Assembly (NCBI GenBank): GCA_022842205.1
Contig: JALHQA010000010.1
Location: forward strand, 20,965 to 84,964
From: Hyphomicrobiales bacterium
GTDB lineage: Bacteria; Pseudomonadota; Alphaproteobacteria; Rhizobiales; Methylopilaceae
Length of the DNA: 64,000 bases
Reading direction: 5' to 3'
The notes below the pieces were generated by a model. It did not search any database. It was not told the origin of the DNA and worked only from the letters and a program-made list of their open reading frames with translations. The translations under genes were made by a program, and so were the position numbers. Below are positions 1-8,800 of this stretch, in pieces (position 1 is the stretch's first letter; each line of letters starts with the position of its first letter).

Positions 1-1557
1 CGAATAGAAATCGACATCCACCGCCAGCATGTTGCCGAGACCCGTCGAGGCAATGAATCCGGTCTTTATGTCGGAATCGAGCTTCCGTACCTGCGCCAGC
101 AACCCCAGATCCAGTGATGTAATAACGGCGTCGTTCAGAACACCCTCTTCGCTCAGGATCCGGATCGTCCGGGCCGCGAGGTCCTGCCCGTGGCCATTGT
201 TCTTCACTTCGACATTCAGGCGTATGCGCCCCTTCGCTGCCCGTGCGAACTCGCCGAGCTGCGGAATTATCGTGCCGCGGAACTCCGGGCCGAACCATGA
301 ACCGGCGTCGAGCTGGCGCACCTCGTCGAAGCTCATCTCCCACACGGGCCGCGCCACGCCCGCGACGCGGCGGAAATCGGTGTCGTGCACGACAATGACC
401 TGCCCGTCGCTTGTCTCCTGCACATCGACCTCGGCGAAGTCCGCGCCATCCGCGATCGCGCGCTCGAGCGCCGGCAGCGTGTTTTCCGGCGCGGCCGACG
501 ATCCGGCGCGATGGGCGGTCACGTAGAGCGGCCCGTCGATATCGAATTCTTCAAACGCCCAGACGATCTGCGCCGCCGCGACGAAAGCCAGCACGCCGCA
601 GACGATCCAGAGACCACTTTCCGCGCCTTCAGGCACGATTTCCGAAAACCTTTCTTCCGTTCCGGCATCGGCGTAAAGCCCTGCTCCCAACACCGCGAAA
701 GCCGCGCGCGCCAGCCCCGCCGTCAGCGTCGTCAATACTCCCGCGGCAATCGCCAGGATCAACAGCGCCCGCGCTCCGGCGCGCATGGGGTGCGCGGGGT
801 TGAACAGCGTGTCGAACAGCGCTGTGAAGGCGAACGACGCCAGCGCCGCAACAGCGAACACGGCGGCCCCGATGACCGCCAGCCGGACCAGAAGTTTCAG
901 GCGTCTGCCGCGCGTCGCCGCCGCCGAGCGGCGCAGCGCCTCCACGGCGCTGAGCCCGCCGATCACCGCGAAAGGAACGGCCAGAAACCAGCGCAATACC
1001 AGCATCACGCCCGCCGCCAGCGCACACGCGGCCACCGTACCGACCAGCACCACAGCATAGAAGAATTCAGGCGGCTGTGTTGTGACGTAGAAATAGATGT
1101 CGCCGCCGCCAAGCCAGAGCGCTTTCGCCATCCATGCCGCCGCGCCAACCGGAATCAGGAGTAACGCCCCTACGGCAAAGGCGATGCCCGTCAGCGCAAG
1201 CAGAGACGGCAATCGCGACGCCAGACGATACGCGCCGCGCAAAAGCGCCGGCGGCCGACCGCACCGTCCGTCCCATGCGATCAGCGTCAGCCCGCCGAAT
1301 TCAAGCGCGCGCAGGAATATCGCCGATCCCGTCAATACGAGCGCGGTCATCATGCCTGCCGGAGACAGCAGGAAAGGAAGAAGATCGAAATTCCCGGCGA
1401 ACGGCTCGCCGGCGCGCGCCACGAGGGCCTGCGACAGCGCGACCGTCAGCGGATGCAGGACGAGCAGCGAGACGGCGCCGATGCCGGCCGAAAAAACGAT
1501 CAGCGGCGCAAGGATGCGCAATGCCCATCGCCAGTCGCTGATCCTGTGCGTCGCCAT
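1..1557 (-). CDS. Glycerophosphodiester phosphodiesterase with N-terminal membrane domain (partial, 3' end outside window)
   Basis: Reading from an ATG at 1557, 519 codons stay open to the window edge, so the C-terminus is missing. Residues 1 to about 335 are strongly hydrophobic with several membrane segments, as in the membrane domain fused to some GDPD enzymes. The catalytic GDPD domain starts near residue 347 with VTAHRAG (His349), followed by PENTLPALERAI, the acidic pair in FAEVDVQ and the second catalytic histidine in VVHDTDF. Family members hydrolyse glycerophosphodiesters to glycerol-3-phosphate and an alcohol. The membrane domain suggests action at the inner membrane on lipid-derived or lipid-linked substrates (inference). 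The missing part should hold the rest of the TIM barrel. A second, periplasmic GDPD lies at 43279. Confidence 0.88.
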   Translation of the reverse strand, partial: MATHRISDWRWALRILAPLIVFSAGIGAVSLLVLHPLTVALSQALVARAGEPFAGNFDLLPFLLSPAGMMTALVLTGSAIFLRALEFGGLTLIAWDGRCGRPPALLRGAYRLASRLPSLLALTGIAFAVGALLLIPVGAAAWMAKALWLGGGDIYFYVTTQPPEFFYAVVLVGTVAACALAAGVMLVLRWFLAVPFAVIGGLSAVEALRRSAAATRGRRLKLLVRLAVIGAAVFAVAALASFAFTALFDTLFNPAHPMRAGARALLILAIAAGVLTTLTAGLARAAFAVLGAGLYADAGTEERFSEIVPEGAESGLWIVCGVLAFVAAAQIVWAFEEFDIDGPLYVTAHRAGSSAAPENTLPALERAIADGADFAEVDVQETSDGQVIVVHDTDFRRVAGVARPVWEMSFDEVRQLDAGSWFGPEFRGTIIPQLGEFARAAKGRIRLNVEVKNNGHGQDLAARTIRILSEEGVLNDAVITSLDLGLLAQVRKLDSDIKTGFIASTGLGNMLAVDVDFYS

Positions 1558-1662
1558 GTCCGGCCTTTCCGCGGCGATCCTAGAACGAGGAAAGTTTACG
1601 GAACATGGCTGTGATCGTTCGCTCCGGGCAACCCGAAGCGTGGCGCGGGCGTTGTCCTGCCA

Positions 1663-2766
1663 ATGGATGCACTTCGCCTGCTCAGCCGTCTTTCGGCCGC
1701 CGTCATCGGCGGCACTCTTTTAGTGAAGGCCCTTCGAACGCCGGGTGATCGCGCTGCGGCGCGCGCGCCCGCGCCGGCGTCGATACCTGCCGGCAACCCG
1801 GAGCGGCCCGAGGAGGTCATCGCGGCCGACCATGCCGCTGGCCGGGGCGCCGCCCGGCCCTGGGAGATTCCGCTGGCGGGCTGGAAAGCGATCCTCAAAC
1901 GCACCTACCACGAATTTTCGGCCGACCGCGTCATGGCCGTCGCGGCCGGAGTCACGTTCTATGCGCTGCTCGCTGTGTTTCCGGCCATTGCCGCCTTTGT
2001 ATCGCTCTATGGATTGGTTGCCGACGGCGCGACACTGGTGGACCACGTCACCACCCTTGACGGCGTTGTTCCCCAGGGCGGCATCGCGATCGTGTCCGAA
2101 CAGTTGGGACGGCTGACGCAGGGCAATCAGGCCGCGCTTGGTCTCGGCTTCCTCTTCAGCCTCGGGCTCGCGCTGTGGAGCGCAAACGCCGGGGTCAAGG
2201 CAGTCTTCGACGCTCTCAACGTCGCTTACGGCGAGACCGAAAAGCGCGGGTTCTTCCGCCTCAATCTCATCTCGCTCGTCTTCACCGCCGGTGCGCTGAT
2301 GTTCCTGCTCCTTGGCCTGGGTGCCACCGCCGCGGTGCCGATCGCTCTTGCCTGGTCCGGTCTCGATGGCATCGGCACGTCTCTCATTGCCGCTCTCAGG
2401 TGGCCCGCCGTTTCTATCGTCGCGATTCTGGCGTTGTCCATACTTTACAGGTTTGCTCCGAGCCGTGCCGACGCGAGATGGGAGTGGATCACGCCTGGCA
2501 GCCTCTTTGCTGGAATCACATGGGTTCTGATGTCGGTTGGTTTTTCGTGGTACGCGGCAAACTTCGCCGCCTACAACGAAACCTACGGCACGCTCGGTGC
2601 CGCCATCGGCCTCATGACCTGGATGTGGCTGTCGTCCGCGATCGTCTTGTTCGGCGCTGAACTCAACGCGGAAACGGAGCGCCAAACGGCGAAGGACTCG
2701 ACCACCGGGCCGCCTCGCCCCCGCGGCATGCGCGGCGCAGTCGTCGCCGACGACGTGGCCTCGTGA
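1663..2766 (+). CDS. YihY/virulence factor BrkB family membrane protein
   Basis: This 367-residue inner-membrane protein carries the family's conserved N-terminal stretch at about residues 80-110 (YHEFSADRVMAVAAGVTFYA), followed by five or six hydrophobic segments. These include the late motif YNETYGTLGAAIGLMTWMW before the last helix. The first 65 residues are an Ala/Pro-rich cytoplasmic extension, and the C-terminal tail is short and charged. The family includes the protein once mis-assigned as RNase BN. Its biochemical role is unsettled, with export or transport proposed. The stop codon abuts the stop of convergent gmk with no spacer (TGA at 2764-2766 against 2767-2769). Upstream is a divergent GDPD gene, so 1558-1662 probably holds both promoters. 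Confidence 0.9.
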   Translation: MDALRLLSRLSAAVIGGTLLVKALRTPGDRAAARAPAPASIPAGNPERPEEVIAADHAAGRGAARPWEIPLAGWKAILKRTYHEFSADRVMAVAAGVTFYALLAVFPAIAAFVSLYGLVADGATLVDHVTTLDGVVPQGGIAIVSEQLGRLTQGNQAALGLGFLFSLGLALWSANAGVKAVFDALNVAYGETEKRGFFRLNLISLVFTAGALMFLLLGLGATAAVPIALAWSGLDGIGTSLIAALRWPAVSIVAILALSILYRFAPSRADARWEWITPGSLFAGITWVLMSVGFSWYAANFAAYNETYGTLGAAIGLMTWMWLSSAIVLFGAELNAETERQTAKDSTTGPPRPRGMRGAVVADDVAS

Positions 2767-3420
2767 TCAGGTCACGCTTTGCAGATCGGCAAGCAGGCCG
2801 TCGACGAAGGCCTGCACGTCTTCAGGCTGCACGCGCTTCAGCCGCTCGCTTTGCAGGATGGAGCGCAGCCTCAGGAAACTTTTTTCGAGATCGCGATTCA
2901 CCAGCACGTAGTCATATTCGGTCCAGTGCGGAATTTCCTCGGCCGCATTGCGCAGCCGGCGGATAATGACATCCGGCGGATCTTCAGCACGGCGCTCCAG
3001 GCGCGCTTTCAGTTCAGCGGCGGAGGGTGGCAACACGAACACCGTCACGACATCCGGTGCCAGCGCGCTGGATTTCAGTTGCTGTGTCCCCTGCCAGTCG
3101 ATGTCGAACAGAACATCCTTCCCGGCGGCGAGCGCCGCGTCCACCGGTTCCTTCGGCGTTCCGTAGCAGTTGCCGTGCACCGTGGCCCATTCGAGAAGGT
3201 CACCCGCATCGCGCATGCGGTCGAACTTCCGCTGGTCGATGAACTGGTAATGCACGCCGTCGATCTCGCTCGGCCGCCGCGGGCGCGTCGTTACCGAGAT
3301 CGAAAGAACGACGTCTTCTTCTTTCTCGAGGAGATTGCGCGTCAGCGTCGTCTTGCCCGCGCCGGACGGCGAAGACACAACAAGCATGATGCCTCTGCGG
3401 TCGATCTCGGCGTTGCTCAT
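2767..3420 (-). CDS. gmk: Guanylate kinase
   Basis: The 217-residue protein phosphorylates GMP to GDP with ATP in the cytoplasm. The P-loop is at residues 16-24 (SSPSGAGKT). The GMP-binding region has SVTTRPRRPSEIDGVHYQFI and later LLEWATVHGNCYGTP, and the lid and C-terminal helices are intact, so length and motifs match the family. Its start ATG overlaps the stop of the upstream yicC gene by four bases (ATGA), indicating translational coupling. The yicC-gmk pair is conserved in Proteobacteria. Confidence 0.98.
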   Translation of the reverse strand: MSNAEIDRRGIMLVVSSPSGAGKTTLTRNLLEKEEDVVLSISVTTRPRRPSEIDGVHYQFIDQRKFDRMRDAGDLLEWATVHGNCYGTPKEPVDAALAAGKDVLFDIDWQGTQQLKSSALAPDVVTVFVLPPSAAELKARLERRAEDPPDVIIRRLRNAAEEIPHWTEYDYVLVNRDLEKSFLRLRSILQSERLKRVQPEDVQAFVDGLLADLQSVT

Positions 3421-4304
3421 TCGACGTTCTGAACCTGTTCGCGAAACTGCTCGATCACGGATTTAAGCTCGAGAGCCGTGGCCGTGAGCGAGACATGGTT
3501 CGATTTCGAGGCCAGCGTGTTCGACTCGCGACCGAATTCCTGACACAGGAAATCCAGCCTTCGGCCCACCGCCTTGCCTTCCTTCAGAAGATCGCGCGCG
3601 GCCGCGACATGCGCGTACAGACGGTCTATCTCCTCGCGCACATCGGCCTTCGTCGCCAGAAGAATGGCTTCCTGATGCAGCCGGTCGGCGTCCAGCATCG
3701 GCACCGCGCCGACCAGCGCCTGCACCTGCTCGGTCAGCCGCGCACGGATCGCCTCGGGCGTGCGGGCCGGATGTACCTCGACCTGTTTCGTCAGCTTTTC
3801 GATCGTATCGAGCCGCTCGCGCAGAATGCGCTCCAGCGCATCGCCCTCGCCGCGGCGCGCCGCCACAAGCTGGTCGAGCGCAACCGCAAGCGAAGCCAGC
3901 ATGGCCTTGCGCTCGGCGTCCTTTGCCGCCTCGTCCGTTTCCGGCTCCACGACCTCGACCACGCCCTTCACGGCCAGAAGTCCATCCAGCGACGGCGGAG
4001 TGGCTTCGACGCGGCTTTTCAGCACGCCGAGCGCCGCCACCAGCGATTCGAGAACCGGCTCGTTGATCTTCACGACCGGCAGCGCGCCCTCGCGTGTCAC
4101 GGTCAGAGTGGCGTTGCAGGTGCCGCGCACAAGGCGCGCCGCGGTGTCGGCGCGGGCCTCCGCCTCCAGCGCATCCATTCCAGGCGGCACCCGGACGCGC
4201 ACGTCGAGGCCTCGCGCGTTCACCGTCTTGATCTCCCAGGCCCAGCGTACGCCCGCCAACGCGCCGTCGGCGCGAGCGAAGCCCGTCATGCTTGAGAGAC
4301 TCAT
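3417..4304 (-). CDS. YicC family endoribonuclease-like protein
   Basis: The 295-residue protein opens with MSLSSMTGFARADG, the diagnostic N-terminus of YicC proteins. It ends with the conserved acidic/amide region GRRLDFLCQEFGRESNTLASKS followed by a C-terminal helix. YicC homologues have been linked to RNA turnover as endoribonucleases; that role is family knowledge and is not visible here. It is translationally coupled to gmk. Upstream (4305-4538) is a repeat-bearing gap separating it from mltG. Confidence 0.93.
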   Translation of the reverse strand: MSLSSMTGFARADGALAGVRWAWEIKTVNARGLDVRVRVPPGMDALEAEARADTAARLVRGTCNATLTVTREGALPVVKINEPVLESLVAALGVLKSRVEATPPSLDGLLAVKGVVEVVEPETDEAAKDAERKAMLASLAVALDQLVAARRGEGDALERILRERLDTIEKLTKQVEVHPARTPEAIRARLTEQVQALVGAVPMLDADRLHQEAILLATKADVREEIDRLYAHVAAARDLLKEGKAVGRRLDFLCQEFGRESNTLASKSNHVSLTATALELKSVIEQFREQVQNVE

Positions 4305-4380
4305 GAATGTGCCTGTGAAACCGGAATGAACAAAAGGTGGCGCGCACCATAACGGGGCGCCGGGGAAGGCTCAACTCTTA

Positions 4381-4526
4381 CCCTCTCCCGCTTGCGGGAG
4401 AGGACGACTCGAAGGCCGGAAGGCTTTCGAGCGAGGAGAGGGGAGAGCCACAGAAGCAGAGTTTCTCGTTGTCCCCGCACCTGCAGCGCTTCGCGCTCTC
4501 GGCCTCTCCGTCAACGGGAGAGGCTA
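4381..4526. repeat. Palindromic repeat cluster (ctctcccgc/gcgggagag family)
   Basis: The gap between mltG and yicC holds two copies of a dispersed palindrome: ctctcccgcttgcgggagag near 4383-4402, and a degraded copy ending cgggagag near 4525. Between them is a shorter inverted segment (gactcgaag / ctttcgagc). The same family recurs at 8677-8800, 40301-40320 and 63742-63860. As RNA these would fold into strong hairpins between two co-directional genes, so they may attenuate readthrough. No protein-coding signal is seen in 4305-4538. Confidence 0.8.
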
Positions 4527-4538
4527 AATCGGTACACT

Positions 4539-6041
4539 CTAATTGCTTGGAGCCGCGCCGTCGGCCGGCAGCGCATCGACCGGCGCCCGGTCGGCCTCCG
4601 CCCGCTCCATTGCGCGCCAGCGCGCCACATTGGCGTTGTGCTCCGCCAGTGTCGTCGCAAAAGCGTGCCCGCCCGATCCGTCGGCGACGAAATAGAGATC
4701 CTTTGTCGTCGCCGGGTTCGCCACTGCCTCAAGCGAGGCCTTGCCGGGATTGGCGATCGGACCCGGCGGAAGGCCCGGAATGGTGTAGGTGTTGTAGGGA
4801 GTCGGCTTGGTGATCTCGCTTCTGAGGATCGGGCGTCCAAGCGTTCCGTTGCCCTGCACAAGTCCGTAAATGATCGTCGGATCGGACTGCAGGCGCATTT
4901 TCTTGTTCAGACGGTTCACGAACACCGACGCCACGCGCGGCCGCTCGCTCGCAATTCCCGTTTCCTTTTCGACGATGGAAGCGAGAGTTACCAGTTCCTG
5001 CGGCGTCTTTACAGGTACGGACGTGTTGCGCTTTGCCCAGATCTCGTCGAGCGCTTTCTTGTGCGCGGCGGCCATGCGCTGCAAAAGCGCCTCGCGGTCC
5101 GCGCCGCGCGTTACCTGATAGGTTTCCGGCAGCAGCGATCCTTCGGGCGGAATTTCGCGCACGGTCCCGGAAAGTATGGTCTCGCTCAGCAGCCGGTTCA
5201 CGATCTGCTTGGAGGTCAGCCCTTCCGGAATCGTCACGCTGTGTTCGACGACATCGCCCTTGGCCATCATGTCCATGATCTGGCGCATGCTGGCATGCGC
5301 CGGAATGCGGTATTCGCCCGCCTGCAGCTTGCCGCGATTGCCGGTCAGCTGGGTCGCGACGACGAACAGCTTGGAACTGTCGATGGCGCCCGCCTCCGAC
5401 AGCTTTTCCGAAATATCCCGGGGGCCGGAACCGCGCGGGATCGCGATGTCGGTTTCCGCCTGCAGCGGTCCGGGGGCATCGTATTCCCGCATGCCGTAGT
5501 TCACCGCCACCAGAGAACCAAGCATCGCGACCACGAGAATCGTCAGCGCCGCGTTGGCGCCGGCTATGAACGGCGTGCGCGAACGCTCGGAACGGCTCAT
5601 CGGTTTTCTGCCCTTTTTCGTGTTCGGCGGCGGGGGCGGCGGAGGAGGAGGCGGTGCAGCCGCCTGCTTCCGGCGGAACCAGCCGGTTTTCATTGGTGGC
5701 GGTTCGGATGCCGGACGCGTAAGCTGCAGGGGTTCCTGCTCGACATCCGGCCCGGCCGCAGAATGCGGCGCACGTTCAGGTCCGCTCGCCTGCCGGGCCT
5801 CCTGGCGATAGCTCTGCACAAGATCGCGCAGCGGCGTGGTGTCGTCCGAAATCTCCTCGGCGTCCGGCGGAATGATTTCCGGCTCGATGATGTCGTCGCG
5901 GAAAGGATCGCGCGGCGGAGAATACGACGCGAAAGGATCGCGCGGCCGTTCTTCGAAAAACTCCGGCTCGTCGGCCGCTCCCGGGTGCGGCGGCTGCAGC
6001 GGCGGATCTTTTCTTTCCGGCGGATCGCTATCCGAAATCAT
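4539..6041 (-). CDS. mltG: Endolytic peptidoglycan transglycosylase MltG
   Basis: This 500-residue protein cleaves nascent glycan strands at the inner membrane. Residues 1 to about 165 form a charged, proline-rich cytoplasmic region with a run of ten prolines encoded near 5633-5662. A single membrane segment follows (AALTILVVAMLGSLVAVNYG), then a LysM-like/YceG domain. The catalytic glutamate motif is LASIVEKETG, followed by the family signature VFVNRLNKKMRLQSDPTIIY. The C-terminus has the expected YVADGSGGHAFATTLAEHN. The cytoplasmic extension is longer than in Escherichia coli MltG. It lies downstream of fabF on the same strand, the usual Hyphomicrobiales order. Confidence 0.97.
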   Translation of the reverse strand: MISDSDPPERKDPPLQPPHPGAADEPEFFEERPRDPFASYSPPRDPFRDDIIEPEIIPPDAEEISDDTTPLRDLVQSYRQEARQASGPERAPHSAAGPDVEQEPLQLTRPASEPPPMKTGWFRRKQAAAPPPPPPPPPPNTKKGRKPMSRSERSRTPFIAGANAALTILVVAMLGSLVAVNYGMREYDAPGPLQAETDIAIPRGSGPRDISEKLSEAGAIDSSKLFVVATQLTGNRGKLQAGEYRIPAHASMRQIMDMMAKGDVVEHSVTIPEGLTSKQIVNRLLSETILSGTVREIPPEGSLLPETYQVTRGADREALLQRMAAAHKKALDEIWAKRNTSVPVKTPQELVTLASIVEKETGIASERPRVASVFVNRLNKKMRLQSDPTIIYGLVQGNGTLGRPILRSEITKPTPYNTYTIPGLPPGPIANPGKASLEAVANPATTKDLYFVADGSGGHAFATTLAEHNANVARWRAMERAEADRAPVDALPADGAAPSN

Positions 6042-6118
6042 CCGGCGAACCTCTTCTGCGAATCCTTACGACCCGCTCGCGCGGATCATGACAACGAATT
6101 GCGGCAAAAGGCGAACGC

Positions 6119-7381
6119 TTAATCCACCCTGCGGAAGATGAGGCTGGCGTTCGTCCCGCCGAAACCAAACGAGTTCGACAGCACCGTGTTGATCTCGCGC
6201 TCGCGCTTCACGAGCGGCACCAGATCGAGCGGCGTATCGACGGACGGATTGTCGAGATTGAGCGTCGGCGGAGCCACGTTGTCGCGCATCGCGAACAGCG
6301 AGAAGATGGCCTCGACCGCGCCGGCGGCGCCGAGCAGGTGGCCGACGGCCGATTTGGTCGACGACATCGAGATCTTGCCCGCGGCATTGCCGACAAGGCG
6401 CTCGACCGCCTTCAGTTCGATCTCGTCGCCGAGCGGCGTCGATGTGCCGTGGGCGTTGATATAGTCGAGCTCGGACGGATCAATGCCGGCGCGCTTGATG
6501 GCGGCGCTCATGGCGCGGAACGCGCCGTCGCCGTCCTCGGACGGTGCGGTGACATGGTAGGCGTCGCCCGACATGCCGTAGCCGATCACTTCGCCGTAGA
6601 TCTTCGCGCCGCGCGCCTTGGCGTGCTCGTATTCCTCGAGCACCACCACGCCGGCGCCCTCGCCCATCACGAAGCCGTCGCGGTCCTTGTCGTAGGGACG
6701 CGAGGCCTTCTCGGGCGTATCGTTGAAGCCGGTCGAGAGCGCGCGGCAGGCGCAGAACCCGGCAAAGCCGAGCCGCGTGATCGAGGCTTCCGCCCCGCCC
6801 GCCACCATGACGTCCGCATCGCCGAGCGCGACGAGCCGCGCCGCGTCGCCGATCGCATGCGCGCCGGTCGAGCAGGCTGTAACGACGGACGAGTTCGGTC
6901 CCTTCAGCTGATGCTTGATCGACACATAACCGGAAGCGAGGTTGATCAAGAGGCCGGGAATGAAATACGGGCCCATCCGGCGCGGGCCCTTCTCGACGAT
7001 GAGCTGCGAGCCCTCGTCGAGCTGTTTGATGCCGCCGATGCCCGAGCCGATATAGGTGCCGGCCGCGATCTGCTTTTCGTAGGTGTCGAAGCTCAGGCCG
7101 CTGTCGGCGATGGCCTGGTCGGCCGCCGCGACGGCAAAAACGATGAAATTGTCGACGCGGCGCTGGTCCTTCGGGTCCATCCACTGGTCGGGATTGAATG
7201 TGCCGTCGGTGCCGTCGCCGCGCGTGACGGTGCAGGCGATCTTGGACGGCAGGTCGCTGACGTCGAAATGCTCGATCCTCGACGCGCCGCTCTTGCCTTC
7301 CAGCAGGCGCTGCCAGGTAAGTTCCGCGCCGTTCGCAAGCGGCGAAACCATACCGATGCCGGTGACGACGACCCTTCTCAT
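6119..7381 (-). CDS. fabF: Beta-ketoacyl-ACP synthase II
   Basis: The 420-residue condensing enzyme elongates acyl-ACP with malonyl-ACP. The Cys-His-His triad is visible: Cys170 in VVTACSTGAHA, His311 in INAHGTSTPLGD and His348 in KSAVGHLLGAAGA. The C-terminal glycine-rich NSFGFGGTNASL is intact. It follows acpP on the same strand across a 78-bp gap containing a terminator-like hairpin, so acpP is probably made in excess over fabF. Confidence 0.98.
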   Translation of the reverse strand: MRRVVVTGIGMVSPLANGAELTWQRLLEGKSGASRIEHFDVSDLPSKIACTVTRGDGTDGTFNPDQWMDPKDQRRVDNFIVFAVAAADQAIADSGLSFDTYEKQIAAGTYIGSGIGGIKQLDEGSQLIVEKGPRRMGPYFIPGLLINLASGYVSIKHQLKGPNSSVVTACSTGAHAIGDAARLVALGDADVMVAGGAEASITRLGFAGFCACRALSTGFNDTPEKASRPYDKDRDGFVMGEGAGVVVLEEYEHAKARGAKIYGEVIGYGMSGDAYHVTAPSEDGDGAFRAMSAAIKRAGIDPSELDYINAHGTSTPLGDEIELKAVERLVGNAAGKISMSSTKSAVGHLLGAAGAVEAIFSLFAMRDNVAPPTLNLDNPSVDTPLDLVPLVKREREINTVLSNSFGFGGTNASLIFRRVD

Positions 7382-7396
7382 GCCTGCTCCTCAGCG

Positions 7397-7422
7397 TGGA
7401 AAACGCCCCCGTGGGGGCGCTT
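7397..7422 (-). terminator. Hairpin between acpP and fabF
   Basis: On the minus strand this reads GCGCCCCC, a short ACG loop, then GGGGGCG followed by TTTTCC, a compact GC stem with a brief U-run. It lies between the acpP stop (7460) and the fabF start (7381). It is probably a partial terminator that sets the acpP:fabF transcript ratio (inference). Confidence 0.6.
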
Positions 7423-7459
7423 CGCATTCATATAAAAACGTGCACGCCGGCCGGAAGGT

Positions 7460-7696
7460 TCAGGCGGCGTTCTTTTCCAGGAACTTGGTGGCGTCGCCGA
7501 CGGTCAGGATCGTTTCCGCGGCATCGTCCGGGATTTCCACACCGAACTCTTCTTCGAACGCCATCACGAGCTCGACCGTATCGAGGCTGTCCGCGCCCAG
7601 ATCGTCGATGAAGCTGGCCTTTTCCGTGACCTTGTCGGCATCAACGCCAAGATGCTCGATCACGATTTTCTTTACCCGTTCAGCAATGTCGCTCAT
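7460..7696 (-). CDS. acpP: Acyl carrier protein
   Basis: This 78-residue acidic protein carries the phosphopantetheine attachment serine at Ser37 in the [16 protein letters not shown] motif. Length, acidity and helix pattern match AcpP. It carries acyl intermediates for FabD, FabG and FabF, all encoded in this cluster. The usual N-terminal [16 protein letters not shown] supports the start. Confidence 0.98.
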   Translation of the reverse strand: MSDIAERVKKIVIEHLGVDADKVTEKASFIDDLGADSLDTVELVMAFEEEFGVEIPDDAAETILTVGDATKFLEKNAA

Positions 7697-7857
7697 CGCT
7701 CGGTCCCTCGATACTAAATGTTGAAAATATGGCCCCGAAGAACCGCTTCATCCAGTTGTTAGCGGCTACCTCCCCCCGGGGTGATGGGGTCGATTAGCAC
7801 ACTAAATCCGCGTTGACCACAAGCCACGATAACCCTGCCGCAAGGGCGGGGAATCGC

Positions 7858-8595
7858 TCAGATCATAGCCATTCCGCCATTCACATGGATAGTCTGGCCC
7901 GTCACGTATCCGGCCTCGTCGGAGGCGAGATAAACGGCCGCCGCGGCGACGTCCGCGCCGGTCCCCAGCCGCCCGGCGGGCACCCGGCCGATGATGGCCT
8001 CTTTCTGCTTGTCGTCCAGCGCATGGGTCATCGGGGTCTCGATGAATCCGGGCGCGATCGTGTTCACGGTCACATTCCGGCTGGCGATTTCCTGCGCCAG
8101 CGCCTTCGACATGCCAATCAGGCCGGCCTTGGAGGCGGCATAATTGCCCTGTCCCGGATTGCCGGTCACGCCCACCACCGAGGTGATGCCGATCAGGCGG
8201 CCCGCCCGCTGCTTCATCATGCCCCGGAGGGCCGAGCGGTAGAGCCGGAAACCGGCCGTAAGGTTCACGGCCAGAACCTCGTCCCATTCCTCGTTCTTCA
8301 TCCGCATGAACAGGTTGTCGCGGGTGATGCCGGCATTGTGGACAAGAATGTCGAGCCCGCCGAGCGCGGCCTCCGCCTGCCCCACGAGCGCATCCACCTG
8401 CGCCGTGTCGGAGAGGTTGCAGACCACGACATGCGCCCGCTCCTTCAGCTCGCCCTGAAGCGCCTCCAGCGCGTCCTTGCGGGTGCCGGACAGCGCCACG
8501 GCCGCGCCCTGCACGTGCAGCGCCCGGGCGATGTCGCCGCCGATGCCGCCCGAAGCGCCGGTGACGAGGGCGCGTTTGCCTGAAAGGTTGAACAT
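7858..8595 (-). CDS. fabG: 3-oxoacyl-ACP reductase
   Basis: The 245-residue short-chain dehydrogenase reduces beta-ketoacyl-ACP with NADPH. The cofactor motif TGASGGIG lies at residues 12-19, NNAG-like HNAG near 87, and the catalytic Ser139, Tyr152 and Lys156 are in place (YAASK). The start chosen is ATG 8593-8595 (MFNLSGKRALVTG), with AGGAG a few bases upstream. A longer reading from 8661 would translate through a dispersed palindromic repeat at 8615-8659 and is rejected. Confidence 0.97.
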   Translation of the reverse strand: MFNLSGKRALVTGASGGIGGDIARALHVQGAAVALSGTRKDALEALQGELKERAHVVVCNLSDTAQVDALVGQAEAALGGLDILVHNAGITRDNLFMRMKNEEWDEVLAVNLTAGFRLYRSALRGMMKQRAGRLIGITSVVGVTGNPGQGNYAASKAGLIGMSKALAQEIASRNVTVNTIAPGFIETPMTHALDDKQKEAIIGRVPAGRLGTGADVAAAAVYLASDEAGYVTGQTIHVNGGMAMI

Positions 8596-8614
8596 GAACG
8601 TCTCCTGTTCCCCG

Positions 8615-8659
8615 GCCTCATCCTGAGGAGCGCCGGAGACGCGTCTCGAAGGATGGGCC
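8615..8659. repeat. Palindromic repeat (cctcatcctgagga / ctcgaaggatg family)
   Basis: Reads cctcatcctgaggagcgc then ggagacgcgtctcgaaggat, an imperfect inverted repeat just upstream of fabG. The same family is at 12739-12839 (two copies tail to tail) and 63694-63734. It is a dispersed intergenic repeat of the kind common in Hyphomicrobiales genomes. Confidence 0.85.
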
Positions 8660-8676
8660 AAAAATTCAAATCCCTT

Positions 8677-8800
8677 CCTCTCCCCTTGTGGGAGAGGACG
8701 ACTCAGGCCGAAGGCCTGAGCGAGGTGAGGGGTAAAACCATGAACCCCTCACCCGGCGACCGCTATGCGGTCTGCCGACCTCTCCCACAAGGGGAGAGGT
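8677..8800. repeat. Inverted palindromic repeat pair between fabD and fabG
   Basis: Starts with cctctccccttgtgggagag and ends with ctcccacaaggggagaggt, giving a roughly 120-bp inverted repeat. An inner palindrome is caggccgaaggcctg. It ends exactly at the fabD stop codon (TAA complement at 8800-8802), so a fabD transcript would carry a large hairpin immediately after translation ends. Confidence 0.85.

Noticed and set aside
385..1164. Long plus-strand ORF over the GDPD gene
   Set aside because: Arg/His-rich shadow; the minus strand carries catalytic GDPD motifs.
2779..3432. Plus-strand ORF antisense to gmk
   Set aside because: Mirror of a gene with full motifs; no ribosome-binding site or family.
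8596..8661. FabG start at 8661 adding 22 residues
   Set aside because: That stretch is a dispersed palindromic repeat; a good ribosome-binding site precedes ATG 8593-8595.
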